From Alistipes indistinctus YIT 12060 (GTDB taxonomy: Bacteria; Bacteroidota; Bacteroidia; Bacteroidales; Rikenellaceae): a DNA stretch of 64,000 bases. The position numbers and the translations under genes were made by a program. This document shows positions 18,763-26,930 of the stretch, piece after piece; positions within the stretch are counted from its first letter, which is position 1; every line of letters starts with the position of its first letter. The notes beneath the pieces are model-generated. The model saw only the letters and a list, made by a program, of their open reading frames with translations. It ran no database searches and was not told the DNA's origin. The DNA lies in assembly GCF_025144995.1 (NCBI RefSeq), contig NZ_CP102250.1, forward strand, positions 992,001 through 1,056,000, in the 5' to 3' direction.

Positions 18763-20394
18763 ATGAACATCCGGAAAACATTACTGACCACCACCCTGTT
18801 CTTCGCAGGAACCGCCACCGCCCTGCTCGCAGACAACGGTAAAGCGATCGAATTCTACAAAACGGGCCGTATCGAACCGGCAAAAGCCATGTTGCTGCAA
18901 AATCTCGCCACCGGTGCCGGAGACAAAGCCGAAGCCGCCTATTACCTCGGCGAAATCTATAAGGATGCCAACCAACTCGACTCCGCAGCCTATTACTACG
19001 GCGTCGGCAAAGCCGCTGATCCGGCCAACCTGATGAACTCGATCGGCGAACTTTCACTGCTGAAACTGAAGAACCCCACGGCAGCCGACCAGCAATTCGA
19101 AGCCCTGCTGAGCAATAAACTCAACCGGAAGAATCCCGACCTGCCCAGCCTGTACGTGGCTGCCGCTGCCGCTTACAAAGACCGCCCCATCAAAGCCGAA
19201 GAGTTCCTCAACAAAGCCAAGGCGATGGACAAGAAGTTAGCCAGCATCTACGTGCTGGAAGCCGACATGCAGGCTGCCAACAAAGACTACAACGGCGCCG
19301 CCGCCAACTACGAGCAGGCCATCACCTTCGACCCGAACTGCAAAGAGGCTTACGTGAAATATGCGCGCATTTACGCCCCGATCAACTCGGAAGTCGCTGC
19401 GGAAGTGCTGAACCGCCTGCTGGCTCACGACCCCTCGTCGGCAGTCGCACACCGCGAGCTGGCCGAAATCTATTACAAGGACGGCAAACTGCTCAAAGCC
19501 GCTGAAGCGTATGCGGAATACATCAACGATGCCCACGTTTCGACCAGCGACTACGCCCGTTACGCAACGATCCTCTTCTTCAAGGGCGACTACGCTAAAT
19601 CGAAAGAGATCGTGGAGCAGGCCCTGCCGAAAACCCCGAGAGATCTGGTCCTGAACCGTCTGATGTTCTACAACGATTTCGAGCTGGGTAACAAGGAGGC
19701 TGCACGCAGCGAAGCCGACAAGTTCTTCAATGCCGGTTACGAAGCGGCCGATTTCATCGGCCAGGACTACCTGTACTACGGTCGCCTGCTGATTCAGGAC
19801 AAACAGTTCCAGCAGGGTATCGCCCAGTTGCAGAAGGCACTCGAGCTGGATCCGGGCAAAATAGAGCTCTACCAGGAGATCGGTTCTGCATACGAGGGTA
19901 TGAACGACTATGACAATGCCATCGCCAATTTCAGCCTTTACATCCAGAAAGCTCCCGAAGATCAGGTACAGGTTGCCGATTATTTCAACCTCGGCAAAGC
20001 CGCCTACTATGCCGGCAGTGAAATGGACACCACCGCTGCCGATTACCAAGCCAAGAAAGCGGCTTACTTTGCCAAAGCGGACAGTATGTTCAGCTTCGTG
20101 GCCGAGAAGGTGCCCGACAGTTACCTGGGCCACTTTTGGCGCGCACGCGTGAACTCCGCGCTCGACCCCGAAACAGACAAGGGGCTCGCCAAACCGTTCT
20201 ACGAAAAGACGATCGAAGTACTGGACGCCAAAGGCGACGGCGATCCCCGCATCTATATCGAGTGCTACAGCTACCTGGGCTACTATTATTATGTCAAGGA
20301 AGACATCGAAAACTCGAAGATTTACTGGGAGAAGATTCTCGCGATCGATCCGACCAACGAAATCGCTAACCGCGCGATGAGCGGCCTGAAATAA
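18763..20394 (+). CDS. Exported tetratricopeptide-repeat protein
   Basis: Protein of 543 residues. The ATG at 18763 gives a good signal peptide (MNIRKTLLTTTLFFAGTATALLA); the longer reading from 18715 has no signal and overlaps the previous gene. The mature part is mostly TPR helix pairs, for example AEAAYYLGEIYKDANQLDSA, AHRELAEIYYKDGKLLKAAE and GIAQLQKALELDPGKIELYQ. Such proteins scaffold complexes, here probably in the periplasm. It starts 34 bases after the PstS-like gene and is followed by a terminator, so the three genes 17538-20394 form a unit attached to the TonB cluster. Confidence 0.85.
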   Translation: MNIRKTLLTTTLFFAGTATALLADNGKAIEFYKTGRIEPAKAMLLQNLATGAGDKAEAAYYLGEIYKDANQLDSAAYYYGVGKAADPANLMNSIGELSLLKLKNPTAADQQFEALLSNKLNRKNPDLPSLYVAAAAAYKDRPIKAEEFLNKAKAMDKKLASIYVLEADMQAANKDYNGAAANYEQAITFDPNCKEAYVKYARIYAPINSEVAAEVLNRLLAHDPSSAVAHRELAEIYYKDGKLLKAAEAYAEYINDAHVSTSDYARYATILFFKGDYAKSKEIVEQALPKTPRDLVLNRLMFYNDFELGNKEAARSEADKFFNAGYEAADFIGQDYLYYGRLLIQDKQFQQGIAQLQKALELDPGKIELYQEIGSAYEGMNDYDNAIANFSLYIQKAPEDQVQVADYFNLGKAAYYAGSEMDTTAADYQAKKAAYFAKADSMFSFVAEKVPDSYLGHFWRARVNSALDPETDKGLAKPFYEKTIEVLDAKGDGDPRIYIECYSYLGYYYYVKEDIENSKIYWEKILAIDPTNEIANRAMSGLK

Positions 20395-20416
20395 TCCCGT
20401 TCGACAGACTATGCCG

Positions 20417-20448
20417 CAAGCCCCCGTACCTTAGGATACGGGGGCTTG
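20417..20448 (+). terminator. Terminator after the TPR gene
   Basis: A perfect 12-bp stem, CAAGCCCCCGTA with TACGGGGGCTTG, around CCTTAGGA. The following T-run is poor (TATATTGGG), so efficiency is uncertain. Confidence 0.65.
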
Positions 20449-20460
20449 TATATTGGGTGG

Positions 20461-20492
20461 GTTGCATATCTGCAAACAATTCATTATCTTTA
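20461..20492 (+). promoter_or_regulatory. Candidate promoter of the GH36 gene
   Basis: GTTG at 20461-20464, a 20-base spacer and TATCTTTA at 20485-20492, one base off TAnnTTTG. The start would be about 25 bases before the ATG at 20524. Confidence 0.5.
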
Positions 20493-20523
20493 GAATTACT
20501 ACTTTCCCAAGAACCCATCCGCT

Positions 20524-23020
20524 ATGAAACGTTTGAGACTCTGCGTGTGCGTACTGACATGCTGTTTGGCAACCTACGCCGCACCCGTATCGGGCAGTAA
20601 TCCGCCCGGTCCTCACAACCAACACGGGAATGAACCCGTCTGGGAGCACAACCTTTTCTCCGCCGGATACGATCCGATCTCCTTCAACGGCGGCACAGTT
20701 TCGGCAATCATCCTCGAGGACGGTACCGAACGCAAAATCACACCGCAGGGAGAACCGCAGGTCGAAATGACGGAACGCCCCACCCCGCTCGGACCGGCCG
20801 TGCAACGGACATACAGCTGGACGACGGTGCAGGGATACCGCCTTGAATACAGGATTACCCGGATCGGCAACGATGCTTTCACATTGTCGGCCGCCCTGAC
20901 CAACGGTTCGCTGAACCCGATCCGTCTGAAACGTTTCTGGTTGCTGAAAACCCCGGAAAACGGGATGACGGTTACCGGAGAACCTTCGGATTGGATGCTC
21001 TCCTCGACCGACCCCGAAGCGCGCCGCTGGGGCACACTCGACCGGCGCCTGCCCACCGAAAGGGAATTGTTGCAGGAAGGCGCTTTCTGCCGCAACTACC
21101 TCATATCCGGTGGAGACGAAACCAAAATCAACGACCCGGCATGGCGAGGATTCGGCGACAATATGAGCCTTTACCACCGTTCGGGCAGGGGGGGTAACGT
21201 TCGCCGCCGTCGATACCGTCGCGGACGTCAACTTCGATATCCGGGTGGAGGGTACGCAGATGCGGCTCGACATCTGGTGCGACATGACCGGAGTCCTCGT
21301 GGAATCGGGTGAAACGCGGCCCTCCGACGAAGTACTCGTGGCAATACGGCCGTGGGGCGCGGCTATGCAGGCCCGTAGCCGCTGGATAGCCGACGTCGCC
21401 GGGGTCCGGAATACGAAAAAGCCTGTTTTCGGCTGGTGCAGCTGGTACCGGAGCAAAACGGACGTAACGGCCGAAGAGGTGTGTTCGCTGGCCGACTATG
21501 TGGGAAAAAACCGCGACCGGATTCCGATGGAAGTGGTACAGATCGATGAAGGGTGGCACCGTTCGCGCTACGACTGGCGGGAAAACGGTAAATTCTCCAT
21601 GGGTATGGACAGCATTGCGCGCTGTATCCGGAAAGCGGGTATGGTGCCGGGCGTTTGGCTCTGCCCCGTCAATCCCGAAGTAATGCCGTTCGAGGCAGGA
21701 TCCCCGCGCCGGGTTTTCCCGGCCGAGTGGTATATCAATTACGGCACCGGCGAACCGTCGATGACCCGGCTCGACCCCACCCAACCCGAGGCACGGGCCC
21801 ATATGCGCAAGGTGCTGCAAACACTCTACGACCAAGGCTACCGCTATTTCAAACTTGACTTCTCATACATCCCCAACGACAGCCGCAGTTTTTACAACCC
21901 GAAAGTGACACGCCTACAGGCGCAGCGGGCGCTTTTCCGGCTGTACCGCGAAGCGATCGGCGAGGAGAGCTACCTTATGGCATGCTGCTACCAGCAGCGC
22001 ACGATCGTCCCGTATGCCGACGCCAACCGCATCGGAACCGACTGCTGTGCGGAAGAGGGTTTCTGCCGCCCGCTGGCAAGCGACGGGCTGCCGGGCAACT
22101 TATGGAGTCCCTATTTCCCGATCCTGTCGATGGCGAGCAGCTGCTATGAAAACGGCATCCTCGGCAACAGCGATCCGGACGTCACCTACCTGGCTTATAC
22201 GCACAAAACCAAACCGGCACAGCTGCTCACCTTCCACAGTTTCATCGGAACGCTGGGCGGCGCGGTGCTGACCTCCGACCTGCTCTACCTGCCGGAGTTC
22301 GACCAGCCGCAGAATATCCGCCTATTCGAAATACTCAACCCGTCCGCGCGGGAAAAGGGGGTATCATTCAGCGGGGGATTCGACCCCTACGGACGCGAAT
22401 TCGGCTGCGTGGTCGAACGTTCGTACGGAAATTCGGTCAACCTGCTGCTGTGGAACCCGGAACACAAACAGGCCGCCGACCTGACCATGACCCATGTTCC
22501 GCTGGAGAAGATCGGAAAGCGGTTCCACGTCTGGTCGCTGTGGGACGAGGCTTACCTGGGTATCCACGGCAACGATTTCCACGTGCCGCAGGTGGCTCCC
22601 TACGAACACAAATTGCTGCGCCTGACCGCACTTTCAGAGGGTCCCAGCCTGATCGGATCCAATCTGCACATCAGCATGGGCGCCACCGAGGTGCTCTCGT
22701 TAGAACGGCAGCAGGACAAACTGCAGATTACCCTCGATCCCGACGCCGGCGCACGCAACGGCAAACTCTTCATCTATTCGGAAGAGCCGCTTTCGCAGGC
22801 CGTTTCGACGAACTCGGATGTTTTCGTATGCAAACAGCAGGGAACAGACCACGTCTATGTGGTCACGCTGACCGGCCGGGTCCGGGAGCGGCCCGAAACA
22901 GTCACCCTCCGGATCGGAGCCGGAGAGGCCCCCGGACAACAAACCGTACTGAAAGACAAAGCCCGTGCGGCGAAATGGGATAAAGCCTCGTTTTCGCAGG
23001 GGTGGCTGACCGCCTGGTAA
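20524..23020 (+). pseudogene. Exported GH36-type alpha-galactosidase, frameshifted in a G7 tract
   Basis: Two overlapping frames make one glycosidase of about 831 residues. The first frame (from 20524) has a signal peptide (MKRLRLCVCVLTCCLATYAA) and the N-terminal beta domain, then leaves register at seven Gs, 21188-21194. Removing one G restores the reading SGRG-VTFAAVDTVADVN into the second frame, open to 23020. The second part has FGWCSWY, VVQIDEGWH, the nucleophile motif YFKLDFSYI (about residue 443) and the acid/base region RIGTDCCAEEG (about 505), all as in melibiase-like GH36 enzymes. Both halves keep good coding quality, so the lesion is recent, switchable, or a sequencing error. Without a shift the product is a catalytically empty 262-residue fragment. 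It would release alpha-linked galactose in the periplasm or outside. Confidence 0.8.
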
Positions 23021-23092
23021 AACAGGAGATACAAAGTTCTGCCAACCGGAGCCATTAGCGGAAGACCCGCCCAAAAACGGCACAATATTAAG

Positions 23093-23121
23093 AAATGAAG
23101 CCTCGTGCTGAGGCTTCATTT
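23093..23121 (+). terminator. Terminator after the GH36 gene
   Basis: AAATGAAGCCTC pairs perfectly with GAGGCTTCATTT around GTGCT, followed by TT. The same stem sequence recurs at 26782-26811. Confidence 0.75.
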
Positions 23122-23143
23122 TTCATATGCGCTCTATCCACTC

Positions 23144-23212
23144 GATACCTGCCGGATACCTACCCTCGGATGCCTGCTCCGATTATCCGTTCCGATACCT
23201 GCCCGGATGCCT
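23144..23212. repeat. Array of five GATRCCT repeats before the DUF4396 gene
   Basis: GATACCT or GATGCCT occurs at 23144, 23155, 23169, 23194 and 23206, several within the longer unit GATACCTGCCCGGATGCCTG. Spacings are 11, 14, 25 and 12 bases. It lies in the 226 bases between the GH36 terminator and the ATG at 23348, where no gene is credible. It could be a regulator-binding array. Confidence 0.55.
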
Positions 23213-23347
23213 GTCAACCATTTAACCGCTAAAAAACACTGCATTTCACAAAACAACAGTTGTTCATTCCTATTGTTTGCCCGGCACATAACCCGATACG
23301 GTATAAAGTTTGTTTCAACACAACACAAATACCGAAACCGAAAGACG

Positions 23348-24052
23348 ATGAGTTATTTTCCCCTCCTCGCAGCGACCACCGTATTGGCCGGGCTGCTTTC
23401 AGCGATCTTTATCGCGATTGACCTTTCGAAGCATCCGCAACGGATGAAAGTGATGAATGCCGTGTGGGTATTGACCGGTTTGTGGGCCGGACTGCTGGGT
23501 CTGGGGGCTTATATCCTCTTCGGGCGGCAGGACGATCCGGCTGAAAACCGAAACGCAAACGGCTCGAACCCTGTTGCGCCCGGCAAACCCATGGCCATGG
23601 AGCGTCCCCGGTGGCAGGCAATCGCCCTCTCGACACTGCACTGCGGAGCGGGATGCACGCTGGCCGACCTGACCGGAGAGTGGTTTACGGCCGTTGTGCC
23701 CATATCCGTCGGCGGCAGCCTGATCGCCGGCAGCTGGATATTCAACTACCTGCTCGCACTAGTGTTCGGTTTTTGGTTTCAATACCTGGCCATCCGCAGC
23801 ATGGGCGGTCTCTCGGCCGGGCGCGCACTGAACCGGGCCGTCAAGGCGGATTTTCTCTCGCTCACCGCATGGCAGGCGGGTATGTACGGCTGGATGGCCC
23901 TCGTCTATTTCGTTTTCTTTGCCGCAACGCCTCTACCCAAAAGTTCATGGACCTTTTGGTTCATGATGCAGCTCGCCATGTGCGCCGGTTTCCTGCTCGC
24001 CTACCCGGTAAACGGATGGCTGATTCGCCTCGGCATCAAAAAAGCGATGTAA
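23348..24052 (+). CDS. DUF4396 membrane protein
   Basis: Inner-membrane protein of 234 residues with about six hydrophobic spans. It carries the DUF4396 hallmark STLHCGAGCTLADLTGEW near residue 100, with two cysteines and a histidine that could bind a metal or haem; the family function is not established as far as I know. I chose the ATG at 23348 (MSYFPLLAATTVLAGLL) because the upstream extension is not membrane-like and reads through the repeat array and terminator. It stands alone between terminator-bounded neighbours. Confidence 0.8.
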   Translation: MSYFPLLAATTVLAGLLSAIFIAIDLSKHPQRMKVMNAVWVLTGLWAGLLGLGAYILFGRQDDPAENRNANGSNPVAPGKPMAMERPRWQAIALSTLHCGAGCTLADLTGEWFTAVVPISVGGSLIAGSWIFNYLLALVFGFWFQYLAIRSMGGLSAGRALNRAVKADFLSLTAWQAGMYGWMALVYFVFFAATPLPKSSWTFWFMMQLAMCAGFLLAYPVNGWLIRLGIKKAM

Positions 24053-24150
24053 AAAAGTTTTGAGACAAAACTTCGGAAAACTGAAAATCGAAAAACAGCA
24101 AACAGGAAGACCGCAAACCAAGAAGCCGCATATCGGAACGAAGGAAATCG

Positions 24151-24158
24151 TATCTTTG
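24151..24158 (+). promoter_or_regulatory. Candidate -7 element for the DUF5131 gene
   Basis: TATCTTTG is an exact TAnnTTTG match ending 16 bases before the ATG at 24175. No clear -33 box. A very short leader would result. Confidence 0.5.
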
Positions 24159-24174
24159 TTCAAAACCTGCGATT

Positions 24175-24888
24175 ATGCCCCTGTGGAATCCCTGGCACGG
24201 TTGCCACAAACTGAGCGCCGGGTGTCGGCATTGTTACGTGTACCGGATCGACGAAAAGCACGGTCGCGACAGTTCCGTCGTCACCAAAACGCGCAATTTC
24301 GGTTTTCCGGTGCGGCGCACACGTACCGGCACCTATAAAATTCCGGCCGGCAGCACGGTTTTCACCTGTTTCAGTTCCGACTTTTTCGTCGAGGAGGCCG
24401 ATCCTTGGCGGCCCGAAGCGTGGGAGATGATCCGGGAACGCAGCGACCTTCATTTCTTCATGATTACCAAACGGATCGACCGGCTCGAAGCGAACCTGCC
24501 GCCGGACTGGGAAGCGGGATACCCTCACGTCACGATCTGCTGCACGGTCGAAAACCAGGAGCGGGCCGACTACCGGCTGCCGATCTACCGGAATGCACCG
24601 ATCAGACACAAAATAATCATCTGTGAACCGCTGCTCGGACCGATCGACCTTTCGCCGTGGCCCGGCCCGTGGTTCGAACAACTGGTCGCCGGAGGCGAAT
24701 CGGGCCTCGAAGCGCGTACCTGTTCTTTCGAATGGGTGCTCGATCTGCGCAGGCAATGTGTCGAACGCGGCGTATCGTTCCGTTTCCGGCAAACCGGAGC
24801 CCGGCTGCTCAAAGACGGAACGCTCTACCGCATCCGCCGCCAATTCCAGCACTCACAAGCCCGCAAATCGGGCCTCGACTACAAATAA
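24175..24888 (+). CDS. DUF5131 (phage Gp37/Gp68-like) family protein
   Basis: Cytoplasmic protein of 237 residues. The N-terminus WNPWHGCHKLSAGCRHCYVYRID has the family's three-cysteine cluster (CxxxxxxCxxC), which resembles but is not the CxxxCxxC of radical SAM enzymes. Later family landmarks are FTCFSSDFFVEEAD, MITKRIDR, HVTICCTVENQERADYRLP and LVAGGESG. Related proteins occur in phages and bacterial chromosomes; the activity is not known to me. No other phage gene is near, so I treat it as a resident gene. It precedes the yjdJ-yjdI-like pair by 69 bases. Confidence 0.85.
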   Translation: MPLWNPWHGCHKLSAGCRHCYVYRIDEKHGRDSSVVTKTRNFGFPVRRTRTGTYKIPAGSTVFTCFSSDFFVEEADPWRPEAWEMIRERSDLHFFMITKRIDRLEANLPPDWEAGYPHVTICCTVENQERADYRLPIYRNAPIRHKIIICEPLLGPIDLSPWPGPWFEQLVAGGESGLEARTCSFEWVLDLRRQCVERGVSFRFRQTGARLLKDGTLYRIRRQFQHSQARKSGLDYK

Positions 24889-24957
24889 TCCTCCGTTCGT
24901 CTGGGTTGGCAAGCATATTGCTTGAATATTGGCAAACCAAGCCTTAACACCCGGATT

Positions 24958-25257
24958 ATGGAAACATACCCATTCACCGATAACACCGAAAAAAAGCAGT
25001 ATGAACTGCATGTCGGCAACCTGACCCCGAAAATCGAATACATCAAGAACAAAAACGGGGAGATATACCTGACGCATACCGAGGTGCCGTCCGCACTCGA
25101 AGGCAAGGGCATCGGCAGCCAGCTCGTCGAACAGGCTTTGAAAGATATCGAGCGGCAGGGACTCCGGCTTGTCCCGCTATGTCCTTTCGTGGCCGGTTAT
25201 ATCCAAAAACATCCGGACTGGAAACGTATTGTGATGCAAGGCATCAATATCGGCTGA
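24958..25257 (+). CDS. yjdJ: YjdJ-like small GNAT-fold acetyltransferase
   Basis: Protein of 99 residues of the small GCN5-related N-acetyltransferase group. It has the acetyl-CoA loop VPSALEGKGIGSQLVEQAL and the terminal LVPLCPFVAGYIQKHPDW, characteristic of the YjdJ/YidJ-type proteins. The start METYPFTDN at 24958 is preferred over an upstream GTG-like extension. E. coli yjdJ sits beside yjdI, and the same pairing occurs here, 29 bases apart. The substrate is unknown. Confidence 0.85.
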   Translation: METYPFTDNTEKKQYELHVGNLTPKIEYIKNKNGEIYLTHTEVPSALEGKGIGSQLVEQALKDIERQGLRLVPLCPFVAGYIQKHPDWKRIVMQGINIG

Positions 25258-25286
25258 CCCGCAACGGCTTTAAACAAGACATCCTC

Positions 25287-25505
25287 ATGGGAAAGAAAAT
25301 CGAATATTCAAACGACGAACTGACCATCATCTGGCAGCCCGAGGTCTGCCAGCATGCAGGGATCTGCGTCAAAATGCTGCCTCAGGTATACCGTCCCAAA
25401 GAACGCCCCTGGCTCAGGATCGAAAACGCTCCGACAGACCGGCTGATCGCGCAGATCAACTGCTGTCCGTCCGGCGCACTGAGCTACCGGATGAATACAA
25501 AATAG
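25287..25505 (+). CDS. yjdI: YjdI-like (Fer4_19) iron-sulfur protein
   Basis: Protein of 72 residues. It has CQHAGICVKMLPQVYRPKERPW and INCCPSGALSY, the divergent ferredoxin-like Fer4_19 arrangement in which four cysteines (CxxxxxC plus CC) could bind one cluster. The ATG at 25287 begins MGKKIEYSNDE; a longer reading overlaps the preceding gene in another frame. It is the second gene of the yjdJ-yjdI pair. Its TAG stop is the first triplet of a 24-bp tandem duplication. Confidence 0.85.
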   Translation: MGKKIEYSNDELTIIWQPEVCQHAGICVKMLPQVYRPKERPWLRIENAPTDRLIAQINCCPSGALSYRMNTK

Positions 25506-25550
25506 TATCTCAATCATAATAGTATATAGTATCTCAATCATAATAGTATT
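25503..25550. repeat. 24-bp tandem duplication before the choloylglycine hydrolase gene
   Basis: Unit 25503-25526 is repeated at 25527-25550 with only the last base different. The core is TAGTATCTCAATCATAATAG. It starts at the yjdI stop codon and ends 20 bases before the next ATG, so it occupies the likely promoter of that gene. Confidence 0.85.
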
Positions 25551-25570
25551 TCACTCACACCTTGCATTTT

Positions 25571-26548
25571 ATGTGTACCAGAGTCGTTTATCAAGGAACT
25601 AACGCAACGATCCTCACCGGAAGGTCGATGGACTGGAAAGAGGAGTGCCGGAGCAATTTGTGGATTTTCCCGCGCGGCATGGACCGTAGCGGTGAAGCCG
25701 GCAATAATCCGGTACTGTGGAAGTCGAAATACGGCAGCGTGATCGCTTCGGCCTACGACATATGCAGCACGGACGGCATGAATGAACGGGGATTGGTCGC
25801 CAACCTGCTTTGGCTGGCCGAATCCTCCTATCCGAAATGGAGCGGCACCAAACCGGGACTGACCATCGCGGCGTGGGTGCAATATGTCCTCGACAATTAT
25901 GCGACGGTTTCCGAAGCAGTCGACGACCTCTCCCAGGAGAAATTCGAAGTGGTCTCGAGCCTGATGCCCGACGGATCGCGGTTTGCGACGCTGCACCTGG
26001 CCATCTCGGATGCTACCGGCGACAGCGCCATATTCGAATACCTCGGCGGCAAACTGACCGTTCACCACGACCGCAGCTACCAGGTTATGACCAATTCACC
26101 GGTATTCGACCAGCAACTCGCGCTGAACGAATACTGGAAAAACATCGGGGGCACCACCTTCCTGCCGGGTACCAACCGGGCCGCAGACAGGTTCGTCCGG
26201 GCCTCGTTTTACGTGAACGCCGTTCCGAAAACCGACGACCAGCGAATCGCCACCGCAAGCGTATTCAGCGTTATCCGTAACACTTCCGTCCCCTATGGTA
26301 TCAGCACGCCTGACGAGCCGAACATTTCATCGACCCGCTGGAGGACGGTCTCCGACCAGAAAAACCTGATTTACTTCTTTGAATCCACTCTTTACCCCAA
26401 TGTATTCTGGGTCGATTTTAAAGAGGTTGACTTTTCGGAAGGAGCTCCGACCCAAATGCTGGACCTCGTCGGAGGAACGACCTACGCCGGGAACGCCACC
26501 GACCGGTTCACGGAAGCACAGCCGTTCAAATTCCTCGGGGTAAAATAA
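25571..26548 (+). CDS. Choloylglycine hydrolase family enzyme (bile salt hydrolase or penicillin V acylase)
   Basis: N-terminal nucleophile amidohydrolase of 325 residues. Starting at 25571, Met1 is followed by Cys2, which becomes the catalytic N-terminus. Canonical residues fall at their expected numbers: Cys2, Arg18 and Asp21 in TGRSMDW, Asn78 in LVANLLW, Asn175 in YQVMTNSP, and an arginine pair in RAADRFVRASFY. With this start there is no signal peptide, so the enzyme should be cytoplasmic, unlike many Gram-negative relatives. An ATG three codons upstream of it would hide the cysteine and is unlikely. Substrate could be conjugated bile acids, penicillin V or acyl-homoserine lactones. A tandem repeat lies just upstream and a terminator downstream. 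Confidence 0.88.
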   Translation: MCTRVVYQGTNATILTGRSMDWKEECRSNLWIFPRGMDRSGEAGNNPVLWKSKYGSVIASAYDICSTDGMNERGLVANLLWLAESSYPKWSGTKPGLTIAAWVQYVLDNYATVSEAVDDLSQEKFEVVSSLMPDGSRFATLHLAISDATGDSAIFEYLGGKLTVHHDRSYQVMTNSPVFDQQLALNEYWKNIGGTTFLPGTNRAADRFVRASFYVNAVPKTDDQRIATASVFSVIRNTSVPYGISTPDEPNISSTRWRTVSDQKNLIYFFESTLYPNVFWVDFKEVDFSEGAPTQMLDLVGGTTYAGNATDRFTEAQPFKFLGVK

Positions 26549-26589
26549 TTTATAGCACTGAACAGCCGGAAATATTCCGGTTTTCTATC

Positions 26590-26619
26590 GGCCGAATCAT
26601 TCCCTTTGATGATTCGGCC
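26590..26619 (+). terminator. Terminator after the choloylglycine hydrolase gene
   Basis: GGCCGAATCAT pairs perfectly with ATGATTCGGCC, followed by TTGTTTGTT. The 160 bases after it (26620-26781) hold nothing I can identify. Confidence 0.85.
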
Positions 26620-26781
26620 TTGTTTGTTCCATTCTGTTCTGCCTGATGTTCCCGGCATACGGACAGGCTGGCGATGACGCTGCTCTCAGGGAGTGGTGGA
26701 CCCGAATGAATGCAACCAAAAAGGAAGTATTGGCTACACAGTTCAAATGATTTTCAGTACAATAACCCCAATCTACACAAT

Positions 26782-26811
26782 AAATGAAGCCTCTTTCCAG
26801 AGGCTTCATTT
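26782..26811 (-). terminator. Hairpin downstream of tRNA-Lys
   Basis: AAATGAAGCCTCT and AGAGGCTTCATTT pair perfectly around a TTCC loop (as read on the plus strand), 30 bases past the tRNA 3' end in the minus direction. It probably terminates the tRNA transcript. Twelve bases of each arm are identical to the terminator at 23093-23121. Confidence 0.65.
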
Positions 26812-26841
26812 GAATTCTGTGCTCCCTCAGGAGCTTGAAAG

Positions 26842-26914
26842 TGATCCGTCTGGGGCTCGAACCCAGGACCCCAACATTAAAAGTGTTGTGCTCTACCAGC
26901 TGAGCTAACGAATC
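26842..26914 (-). tRNA. tRNA-Lys (anticodon UUU)
   Basis: The minus strand folds into a complete 73-base tRNA: acceptor GATTCGT with ACGGATC plus discriminator A, D arm GCTCAGCTGGTAGAGC, anticodon arm CAACA-CTTTTAA-TGTTG with anticodon TTT, variable loop GGGTC, and T arm CTGGG-TTCGAGC-CCCAG. The 3' CCA is not encoded. A reading frame that crosses it on the plus strand is not a gene. Confidence 0.97.
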
Positions 26915-26930
26915 TCCGTTTTTCGTGGTG

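Noticed and set aside
21188-21194. Programmed frameshifting as the normal way to express the GH36 gene
   Set aside because: No stimulatory structure or slippery heptamer of a known +1 type, and family members are single-frame genes; a homopolymer length change is simpler.
24175-24888. Prophage remnant because DUF5131 is related to phage Gp37/Gp68
   Set aside because: No integrase, structural or lysis genes, no attachment repeats at the tRNA, and composition matches the neighbours.
25503-25550. Possible CRISPR from the two repeated units
   Set aside because: Units are directly abutting with no spacers, only two copies, and no cas genes in the window.
26693-26908. 71-codon plus-strand frame
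   Set aside because: It runs through a hairpin and the tRNA-Lys gene.
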